DNA from: a virus
Virus record (IMG/VR): IMGVR_UViG_3300017782_004265
Span: 1-20,204 of that record
Strand: one strand, 5' to 3'
Length of the DNA: 20,204 nucleotides
Part shown: positions 1 through 8,200 of the stretch, piece by piece
Position numbering within the stretch: the first letter of the stretch is position 1
How the letters are laid out: the number at the start of each line of letters is the position of its first letter
Notes under the pieces: generated by a model
Told to the model about the DNA's origin: nothing
Database searches by the model: none
The model's input: only the letters and a program-made list of their open reading frames with translations
Made by a program: the position numbers and the translations under genes

Positions 1-227
1 TACAATGTAGTAACATAAACAGCATTTTAGAAAATAAAGTAGCAGGAAGAAAAACAAACGAACAAGGTATGAAAGAATATTTCTCAACTGACAGCAGTTG
101 GGATAGAGTAGCAACATTAATGTCTACTGCTTTTGACTTTGGTAAAGGATATGGAGATAACACCACAGGTAGTGCCGGCGGTGGTGGCGGGGGCGGTAGC
201 ACAAGACAAGCCGCTATGAGAAGATAA
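1..227 (+). CDS. C-terminal part of an unknown phage protein (5' partial)
   Basis: An open frame enters from the left edge (codons in phase from base 3) and stops with TAA at 225-227, giving about 74 visible residues. The visible part is hydrophilic. It ends in a run of seven glycines preceded by GSA and followed by a short basic tail (STRQAAMRR), a glycine linker with a charged end. It lies 15 bases before an acetyltransferase-like gene and directly upstream of tail genes, so a virion or tail-assembly role is plausible. I do not recognise the family, and the start is outside the window. Confidence 0.7.
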   Translation, partial: QCSNINSILENKVAGRKTNEQGMKEYFSTDSSWDRVATLMSTAFDFGKGYGDNTTGSAGGGGGGGSTRQAAMRR

Positions 228-242
228 TGAGGATATATAGAT

Positions 243-707
243 ATGATAGTAAGACATGCGACACAGGCAGATGATGACGCAGTTATTGATGTTTTAAAAC
301 AGTTTGCGGAACAACAACCGTTAGGCAAACTTAAAGTAGAAGCAGGTCAATACAATGATCATCATGTAAGAAAAGTTTTAAATGCTGTAAGAACAGGCGG
401 ACTGTTACTTATAGCACAAGAAGAAGAACATATAGCAGGTGTGTTCATGGCAGTAGTAACCCCCGATATATGGGTGCCAAATATGAGAATAATGAGTGAA
501 CTTGTATGGTGGGTAAACCCTAACTACAGAGATAGTAGTGCGGGTTTGAGATTACTGAAAGAATACACTAAAATAGGAGAGGAAATGAAAGAAAAAGGTA
601 GCATAAGCACATTTACTATGACACTATTAGAAAACTCTCCTAAAATAAACTTAGAAAAACGTGGTTGGTCTCCTATAGAGACTTACTATGTGTTTGGAGA
701 AAAATAA
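243..707 (+). CDS. GNAT-family N-acetyltransferase-like protein
   Basis: This 154-residue protein fits the GNAT acetyl-CoA-dependent acetyltransferase fold. It opens with a beta strand followed by an acidic helix start (IVRHATQADDDAVIDVL). A central strand (LLLIAQEEEHIAGVFMAVV, about 54-72) follows, then the strand-turn-helix LVWWVNPNYRDSSAGLRLL at about 87-105. That last segment matches the acetyl-CoA pyrophosphate-binding motif A, although the usual Q/R-x-x-G-x-G/A is loosened to RDSSAG. The closing KRGWSPIETYYVFGEK is the typical 'F/W...ERGF' end of the family. The start has a GAGG ribosome-binding site about 8 bases upstream. The stop abuts the next ATG (TAAATG), so it is probably coupled to the tail tip gene. 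The substrate is unknown. GNAT genes occur beside tail genes in several phage groups, and a virion-protein target is only inferred. Confidence 0.75.
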   Translation: MIVRHATQADDDAVIDVLKQFAEQQPLGKLKVEAGQYNDHHVRKVLNAVRTGGLLLIAQEEEHIAGVFMAVVTPDIWVPNMRIMSELVWWVNPNYRDSSAGLRLLKEYTKIGEEMKEKGSISTFTMTLLENSPKINLEKRGWSPIETYYVFGEK

Positions 708-3700
708 ATGGCAATATTTTCAGCCATAGCATCGACATTTAACTACTTTATGTGGGCAATAACCACTACAGCAGGTTCACTTGTTGGTGGACAAATACTG
801 GCGGCTCAAGCCGCGGCGGCATTATTAACAGGTGCTGTGGTATATGGTGTAGGTAAAGGTGTTGGTAAAATGCTTATGCCGGATTTTCCAACAGGCACAA
901 CAGGTTTAAACAGTGGCACAAGAGTTCAGTTATCACCTAACACAGGATACAGAGTTCCTGTGGTATATGGACATGCTTTCCAAAATGGTATAATAACAGA
1001 TGCCGCAATAAGTAGTGACAATCAAACAATGACTTATGTGCTAACACTTGGTGAAAAAACCAGTGGCACAACTACATTAGGCGACATTTTTTGGAATGAC
1101 AAAAAGTTAGTATTCGATGGCGGTGCTACATCACCAAATGTTACAAGCACAATAGATGAAGACAATACCACAAGCACAGATTATGCTAACAATGTAGAAG
1201 TATATGTATATGACGGCGATGGTGATAGTGCTAATGCTTTACGTGGTAGTGTAGATGCTTATACACTTGTTAATCATTGGACAAACACAGAAAAAAACAG
1301 TGGCACAATATTTGCTGTTATAAAAGTTACATTTGATCCCGAGGCACAACTTACAGGCTTAGGCACAATGACATTTGAACTAACAAACAGTTTAGATAAT
1401 CCACAAGAAGTGTTAAATGACTATCTAACAAACACAAGATATGGTTGTAGTATACCAAGTGCTGATATAGACAGCACAAGTTTAGCCGCATTAGGCACAT
1501 ACAGTGATGAACTTATAACTTATACAGATACAGGTGGTTCAAGTGCTACACAAAAACGTTACACAATAAATGGTGTAGTAAATACAGCAGAAGATTGTAG
1601 AACTACTATAGACAGGCTTCTAACTGCTTGTAACAGTTTCTTTACATTCGATCCTTCACAGGGCAAGTGGCGTGTAACAGCCAACAAAGCAGAAAGCACA
1701 GGCTCAGCATTTCAGTTTAGTGATGATAACATAATAAGTGATTTAAAGTTTAGTTCAACTGCCTTAGATGCCGGTTATAATAGTGTTGAAGTAGAGTTCC
1801 CCGATAAAGATCAAAAGGATAAAAGTAACTATGTAACAATAGACTTACCAAGTAACTTACGCGAAACAAATGAGCCGGATAACCAAATGACAATAAGAAT
1901 GGAGTTTGTAAACAACAATGTTCAAGCAAGTTATTTGGCAAATCAACAACTAAGACAAACAAGAGATGATTTAGTAGTAATATTCACAGCAGATTATACC
2001 ACAATGGGTGTAGACGCAGGTGATGTTGTAAAACTATTTGAAGATCAAGTATATGGACAAAATGATAAACTTTACAGAGTATTACAAACAGTAGAAAAAG
2101 AAGCAGAAGATGGTATGATTACCATAGAGTTTACTTGTTTGGAATACAATGCTGATGTATATACAGTAGAAAGTATCACAGAGTTTACACCGGCACCTAA
2201 CAGTGATATCAGTTTATTCAATAGATTAGGAACACCAACGCAACCTACAGTAGACAATGAAAGAAGTTTATTAAGTATGCCAGCATTTGATGTAAACTCA
2301 AATACACCGGCAAGTGGCATATACACAAGAGCAGAACTTTGGTTTGATACACAAAGTAATATGTCAACTAAAAAACTATTAGATACATTTAGATCACCTA
2401 CAACAATAGGCACTGGCACAGAAGTAGAGTTTACTATAAAAGGTTTAGCCAGTGGCACATACTATTATCAAACAAGAGTAGGTAATGATGAGGCATTTGG
2501 TGATTTTTCAACAACATCAAGTGCTCATAACTGGACTGCTAATGTTTTAATCAACCCTATAACTATTATAGATGGTAATCAGCCAGTATTAGGTGTTAGT
2601 GGTGGTAATATCATAGTAAACACAGGTAGTATTGGCACAACATTCTTAGACAGTGGCGTAAATGCTAACTTGGCTTTGGCGGCAAATGCCGTAAGTGCGC
2701 CTACATATAACTATTTTACTACAACAAATGCCGCGGCACCAAGCAATAGTGTTTTTAATACTGCTATAGGCAGAAATCCCATAGAAAATGACATAGTTGT
2801 AGCAACTAAAACAGGAGATGCTACTGTTCAAAAGGCTTATATACATAATGGCACAAGTTTTGTAGAAAATACCAACTTCTTTAGTGGTGGCTTAGTAACA
2901 GACGGAACAATAGGCGCAGATGCCATTGTTGCTAACAGTATAAGCACAGGTAAACTGGACTTTACACCAATAACTACTATAGCAGGTCAAACAGGTGCTA
3001 CAATAACTGCCGCACAACTAAGTAGTGGTGGCTTAAGATTAACAAACGATAGTGTAGCAACATCATTGCTCAACGGAACAGTTGGCGTAGGTAATGGCGG
3101 AACAGGCAGGACAACAACAAGCAGTTATGTAGCAGACTTAAATGCCGCAGGTTTAAGATTAACCAGTGATGTGGTAGATGTAGCACAAGGCGGAACCGGT
3201 AGAACAACAACAAGCAGTTATGTAGCAGATTTAAGTGCGGCTGGATTAAGGTTATCCAGTGATGTTGTAGGAGAAGCACAAGGTGGCACAGGAACAACCA
3301 GTTTTAGTAGTGCCTTAACAGCACAAGGTGTAGGTTTTGTAAGTGGTTCAAACGCAAACTTAGGTTCATTAGCATCATTAGACAACATAACACTTGCTAA
3401 AGTTACAGATGCTGGTAGTTTAGCCGCATTAAACAGTATAGGATATAACGATTCTACACTAACAGGCACATTAGATGAAACTAATGGTGGAACAGGACAA
3501 ACAAGTGATAGTGCTTATGCTTCGCATTTAGGTTCACAAGGACTTATTGTAACAGAAGTAGCAGGTGACACAGGTTCAGTAAGTGCCGCAACTATTGTAG
3601 CCGCAGGTAGTATACTTGTAGCAGATTCAAATGTTACAAGAAATACAAATGGTGGTATAACACAGATAAATGGTGGTGTTATAACAACAGGAACATTAGA

Positions 3701-4268
3701 CGCAAGTTTAGTAAATGTAACAAACTTAAATGCTACAAATATAAACACAGGAACATTAGCCGCAGATCGTATTGCTACAAATGATTTAATATTACCTTCT
3801 AATGGTGCTAATAAAACTGCTGTAGGACCATTCCACGAAAACGATATGACCTATAAACATTTAGGTGATTTAGGCACTGGAGCAGGTTTTTATACAGGTT
3901 ATATAAGAGTGTTCAAAGGTTCATACCCCGGCCAAGTAAAAACAATCAGTTTCTTATTTGATGACGGCACACACGGTAGCGGTAGTAGTTATGATGTAAA
4001 TACAGCAAGTAACTTTTTTGATACACCGCAAATAAGCAGTAGTGCTTCACATTATATAACAGAAACACCATTGTTATATTATCTAACAGGCACACTTATA
4101 ACTGATAGTAGATTAAAATCAAATACTAACCAAGATACTGCTAATATTCCTTTTGCTTTCTTGTATACAGGCACAGGCACACCAAAATGCTTTATATACG
4201 CACAAGGAGACAGCAATAGTCAGTATATAGGTGGCAGTGAAGTTCATTTTGTTAAGTTTAGCACATAG
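708..4268 (+). CDS. Tail tip / central fibre protein, J-like, with C-terminal fibre repeats
   Basis: This 1186-residue protein resembles the lambda J-type tip attachment proteins that close the tail end and contact the receptor. A hydrophobic alanine- and glycine-rich N-terminus (about 8-52) is followed by VPVVYGHAFQNGII (about 83-96), a hallmark near the start of J-like proteins. The middle, about 285-480, contains the GVVNTAEDCRTTIDRLLTAC and GKWRV segments usual in the phage-tail_3 region. A fibronectin-III-like stretch follows at about 510-615 (GTYYYQTRVGNDEAFGDFS). From about 797 there are 31-residue GGTG repeats and then a low-complexity Thr/Ser/Gly shaft ending in a beta-rich head. It starts immediately after the acetyltransferase stop. 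The next gene's Shine-Dalgarno follows its own stop (TAGGAGATATAATG). The family call is by motif and size only. The fusion of a J-like base to a fibre shaft is discussed in the findings. Confidence 0.8.
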   Translation: MAIFSAIASTFNYFMWAITTTAGSLVGGQILAAQAAAALLTGAVVYGVGKGVGKMLMPDFPTGTTGLNSGTRVQLSPNTGYRVPVVYGHAFQNGIITDAAISSDNQTMTYVLTLGEKTSGTTTLGDIFWNDKKLVFDGGATSPNVTSTIDEDNTTSTDYANNVEVYVYDGDGDSANALRGSVDAYTLVNHWTNTEKNSGTIFAVIKVTFDPEAQLTGLGTMTFELTNSLDNPQEVLNDYLTNTRYGCSIPSADIDSTSLAALGTYSDELITYTDTGGSSATQKRYTINGVVNTAEDCRTTIDRLLTACNSFFTFDPSQGKWRVTANKAESTGSAFQFSDDNIISDLKFSSTALDAGYNSVEVEFPDKDQKDKSNYVTIDLPSNLRETNEPDNQMTIRMEFVNNNVQASYLANQQLRQTRDDLVVIFTADYTTMGVDAGDVVKLFEDQVYGQNDKLYRVLQTVEKEAEDGMITIEFTCLEYNADVYTVESITEFTPAPNSDISLFNRLGTPTQPTVDNERSLLSMPAFDVNSNTPASGIYTRAELWFDTQSNMSTKKLLDTFRSPTTIGTGTEVEFTIKGLASGTYYYQTRVGNDEAFGDFSTTSSAHNWTANVLINPITIIDGNQPVLGVSGGNIIVNTGSIGTTFLDSGVNANLALAANAVSAPTYNYFTTTNAAAPSNSVFNTAIGRNPIENDIVVATKTGDATVQKAYIHNGTSFVENTNFFSGGLVTDGTIGADAIVANSISTGKLDFTPITTIAGQTGATITAAQLSSGGLRLTNDSVATSLLNGTVGVGNGGTGRTTTSSYVADLNAAGLRLTSDVVDVAQGGTGRTTTSSYVADLSAAGLRLSSDVVGEAQGGTGTTSFSSALTAQGVGFVSGSNANLGSLASLDNITLAKVTDAGSLAALNSIGYNDSTLTGTLDETNGGTGQTSDSAYASHLGSQGLIVTEVAGDTGSVSAATIVAAGSILVADSNVTRNTNGGITQINGGVITTGTLDASLVNVTNLNATNINTGTLAADRIATNDLILPSNGANKTAVGPFHENDMTYKHLGDLGTGAGFYTGYIRVFKGSYPGQVKTISFLFDDGTHGSGSSYDVNTASNFFDTPQISSSASHYITETPLLYYLTGTLITDSRLKSNTNQDTANIPFAFLYTGTGTPKCFIYAQGDSNSQYIGGSEVHFVKFST
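3096..3303 (+). repeat. 93-bp in-frame tandem repeat encoding GGTG fibre units
   Basis: Units start at 3096, 3189 and 3282, so the period is 93 bp (31 codons), with two full copies and the beginning of a third. Each encodes GGTGRTTTSSYVADL-x-AAGLRL followed by a spacer. Copies differ mostly at third positions. A further isolated GGTG lies near 3487. GGTG units of this kind are common in trimeric phage fibres. Confidence 0.85.
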
Positions 4269-4276
4269 GAGATATA

Positions 4277-4603
4277 ATGAGTAATAGATACGAAGATTTT
4301 ACAACAACTTTTACAATAAACAGAGCACATCATAAAAAAATAACACAAGATGGTGAACAAATAGTTACAGAAATATATTTTGATGTAAGTGGCGAAGATA
4401 CAACAGGTAATACGCATACATTTAATAATCAAATAGTAAGTTTCTCACCTTTTGCTACAGATACATCAGCAAACACATTCATTCATATAGATTCAGTAAC
4501 AGATACTATTTTAGAAAACTGGGTTAAACTTGATTACACAGAAGAAAAATGTAATCATATATTAAGTAACTTTTTATATAACAATGTTGATGGACCTTTA
4601 TAA
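4277..4603 (+). CDS. Unknown small virion-region protein
   Basis: This 108-residue protein starts 8 bases after the tail tip gene and its Shine-Dalgarno (GGAG) overlaps that gene's stop, so the two are surely co-transcribed. The sequence is a mix of predicted beta strands (TTTFTINRAHHKK, QIVTEIYFDVSGED, NNQIVSFSPF) and a C-terminal helix ending in HILSNFLYNNVDGPL. There is no signal peptide, membrane segment or recognisable catalytic motif. The position between tip and fibre genes suggests a small tail or baseplate component or assembly helper, but I do not recognise the family. It is the last gene before an internal GATAAATA promoter. Confidence 0.8.
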   Translation: MSNRYEDFTTTFTINRAHHKKITQDGEQIVTEIYFDVSGEDTTGNTHTFNNQIVSFSPFATDTSANTFIHIDSVTDTILENWVKLDYTEEKCNHILSNFLYNNVDGPL

Positions 4604-4605
4604 AC

Positions 4606-4630
4606 AAAAAAACACAAAATCGGATAAATA
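4606..4630 (+). promoter_or_regulatory. Late-type promoter (ACACAA-N5-GATAAATA) before the fibre genes
   Basis: ACACAA at 4611-4616 is separated by five bases from GATAAATA (4623-4630; ATAAATA 4624-4630). The spacing matches the copies at 12249 and on the minus strand at 20083. The 88-base gap between genes has room for it, and a good ribosome-binding site (AGGAG) precedes the next ATG. T4 late promoters carry TATAAATA as their -10; equating the two is inference. Confidence 0.6.
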
Positions 4631-4691
4631 CAAGTATAACAAAAAAGGCTACAATACCACAGTATTTTAGCAAGATCCTACAGGAGTCATT

Positions 4692-5204
4692 ATGTCAAGA
4701 TTATTAGACTGGAAAGCATTTATAGGCGGGGCAGATAATGTTATCGCAATGGATATGTTTCCACAAGAACAACAACAGTTTACATACCAGTTCGGTGCTG
4801 TAGACGTATCAACTTACACATGGGACATTGATTATCAAACAGTAGTGATAGATCAAGTTGCCTTCAATAGAAATACAGGCGAACCTAACTATACAGATTC
4901 AACAGTTACAGGGTATTTTACGGCTCAACAAGCAAATGTTGCCGCATACGTAAATACAACAGACGCCGCAAATGGTAATGTCACAGTAACAATACCATCA
5001 CAAAGATACACAGGTAAAATATTACCTAACAGTAGATTAAAAGTTCCTACTACAGTATTTTCTGTAAAATGGACAGATGGCAATACACCATCAGCAACAA
5101 ACCTACATAGATATATCATAAGTGAAAGATATACCGCAGAAGTGCCTATTGGAGATCCAACAACGGAAGCATCGGCACAGGGCGGATTTACAGCAATAAC
5201 ATAA
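4692..5204 (+). CDS. Unknown structural-type protein
   Basis: This 170-residue protein is the first gene after an internal late-type promoter and has a clear AGGAG site 7 bases before ATG. It begins MSRLLDWKAFIGGADNVIAM and continues as a beta-rich, Thr/Val/Asn-rich chain with few lysines and a single cysteine-free core, including DVSTYTWDIDYQTVVIDQVAF and VFSVKWTDGNTPSATNLHRY. The composition is typical of secreted or virion proteins. It sits 10 bases upstream of the giant fibre gene and shares its promoter, so a fibre-attachment, collar or neck component is a reasonable inference. I do not recognise the family. Confidence 0.78.
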   Translation: MSRLLDWKAFIGGADNVIAMDMFPQEQQQFTYQFGAVDVSTYTWDIDYQTVVIDQVAFNRNTGEPNYTDSTVTGYFTAQQANVAAYVNTTDAANGNVTVTIPSQRYTGKILPNSRLKVPTTVFSVKWTDGNTPSATNLHRYIISERYTAEVPIGDPTTEASAQGGFTAIT

Positions 5205-5214
5205 GGAGAAGAGT

Positions 5215-8200
5215 ATGGCTAATGTAACAGTTACTACTTCTAATCCAAGTATAACAGTAAACAGTAACAACAACGCAGTTACCGTTGCTACAACGCAGTC
5301 TAACGTAACCGTAGGCGCCGTTGTAAGCGGAACACTGGCAAACACAATCGCCACAAGTGGTAGATTTAGCACATTACAAGTAGGTAATGTAGCAACAGTT
5401 CAATACACATTCCCAATAGATGCGCCAACAGTAGATCAAGGTCTACGAGCATACGCAAATGGCACATTATATTGGAGTGCTGATGTAGGATTAGTAGATA
5501 GTGTAAACGGACAAACAGGAACAGTAGTTTTAGACACTGACAATATCAGTGAAGGCAGTAGTAATCTATATTTTACTAACACAAGAGCAGATGCTCGTGT
5601 AAATGCTGTTTTACCAAATACAGACAGTTTAAGTGAAGGCTCAACAAATCTTTACTTTACTAACGCAAGAGCCAATACAGTTATTGGCACAAATACAACA
5701 GATAATCTAACAGAAGGCTCAACAAATCTTTACTTTACTAACGCAAGAGCAGACGCAAGAGTAAACTTACAAACAGGCACTAACTTAGATTTATCAAACA
5801 AATCAACAAGTGACTTAGCAGAAGGCACAAACTTATATTTTACTGATACAAGAGTAGACAGTAGATTAAGCAGTGGTAGTGTAACAAGTAATATAGTTAC
5901 CAGCGGTCACATAATAACAAATAAACTAAATCCTGTAAGCGGTAACACAATAACTGTAGCAGGTAACATGGAAGTTAGTGGTAACTTAAATGTTGTAGAA
6001 AAACAAGATTTGTTACTACAAGATAACAAAATAGTTTTAAACTATGGTAATGCTTCAGCAAGAGATGCCTTTATAACTGTAGACAGAAGCGGTAGCAGTA
6101 TGGCTAATGCTCAAATAAAATATGATAACACTAACAACAAGTTTGAGGTTGGTATAGCAACAGGCACTAACCAAGTAGATTTGGCTACAAAAAACGGTAA
6201 TGTATTAATAACATCTACAAGCGGAATACCGCATTTAGAGTTTAACAGAAACGCCAGTGGCACAAACAGTTATTTAAGAATACAAGGATATGATGTCGGT
6301 GGTGGCTTAGAATCCAATGAACCAACTTTAGTTTTAAATCATAGTTCAACAGCAAATGCTTTAACAGGGTTTGCTATGACACAAGGTGGTGGCAACCAAG
6401 CATATCTAACACATGACGGAGCAACAGATGTATGGACTACATCAACAGTAGCACAAGGTTTTGGTAATGGTGGTAAAATACCACAAGAAGGGTTTGCCGC
6501 AAGTTTTACTGATTTAACAGCAAGTAATAAACTTGTTACAGATCTTATAGAAAAAGACGGTGATCCACAAGTCAAAATAAAAGGTGACGGTATTGGTGGT
6601 ATACAAACTAACCTATTAGGACGAGCAGATGTTTGGAGAACAGGCGCCGCAACAAACGAACAATATTGGGGACAAATAGAGTTTGCCGGCCATGCCGCGA
6701 GAGCAAATAATGATGGTAATCAAACATACGCAGGCACAACAAATATACCAAATGGTTATGCTTTTAACCAAACAACAACGGCAGGTAATGCCACAGTAGT
6801 TATAAACGGTGTTCAAAGACAAGCAGGGTTCAATGGTAACGGTGGTTTTGCTTACAGCACATCAACAACAGATATTGAAGCGGCTATAAACGACATAAAT
6901 GTAAATGATGTTATACATAGTGGTTACGAACCAATAGGCACATATGGAGACAGTGGTTTTGATGCTGACGGTGTAGTTTTAAGAGTTTCAAGCAAAGATG
7001 CTACAGCAAAGACAATAACATTAAACGCAACAGCATCAAGAACAGTAGATAACAGCAGTAAAGGCAGTATAGCAGGTGATTATACTGTATTAGAAACTGC
7101 CCCCGGCTTCTATGACGATACACGATTATTAGGTTTTTCAGTAGCACATGGTGAAGACGTAGGCGCCAGTGGCACAAACACTTATGGCTATATAGGTATT
7201 TTAAAGAGAGACAGTTTTGGTATGACCCAATATGCTATGCCTGTAGACTTTACAGCATCGCCTAACTTAACAGTAAGCGAGTTTGGTGTAGTAGATGCCG
7301 CAAATCCGTTTTTCTTAACAAACAGTAAAGTTACATTAGCAGATCCTAATGGTATAAGTGGAAAAATCCCCGGTCCTACACTAAACGCACCATATAATAT
7401 GACTATTGGTAAAAACACCAATATTGGTAACAGACCTTTTGCGGACGGTTTTAAATCGTTTGGTATGAACATAGGTTATAATGGTAAGTTAGATACAAGT
7501 TATTTTACAACATTGCCAGTAACACAGGTAAACATTACGCAACATACTAAAAACAGTGGTATGGTAAACAATAGTTACTTTAGAGATGCGGCTGGACCAA
7601 GAGTATATTTATCATCCTTAGATGGTGATTTTGAAAGTGCTTTAGGTGAGCAATATGCTAAAAATGGTGACGAACTTGGCAGAGTAATGGCATGGAGTAG
7701 AGCACAATCACAGTCCTCTCCTTCTACTTACTATGCTAACCAAAAAATGTCTTTTTACGCAGATGATTTTACAGGCACTAACACAAGGGGTGTATTTACT
7801 TTAGTTACAACAGATGACATTAGCACAAGTTCTAAAATGGGCACAAACAACGGTGACGGTATAAGTCTTGCTGGTGAAAACTTTACATATTTGGCAGGTG
7901 AAACAGTTGAACTAAAACCAGTTGGTCCACAGAGTGGTAACGGATATTATGCTACTGGTTTAGGTAGTCGTAAAAAATCTTATGCTTCAGCATTAACACA
8001 AAGCACCGATAACACAAAAGGTTCAAGATTAGTTGTAGGCCATGGTGCTGAAAGCAGAAAAACAGAAATAGGTGACTTAGAGTTAGGTATACGCAGACTA
8101 CAACCAAACAGAGATTGGGTCATGCGATTAGATAGAGGTAACTTTACTACAAGTAGTGGAGGCACCGCAAACAATGGTAACTATTTCCAAAGGTTAGCGG

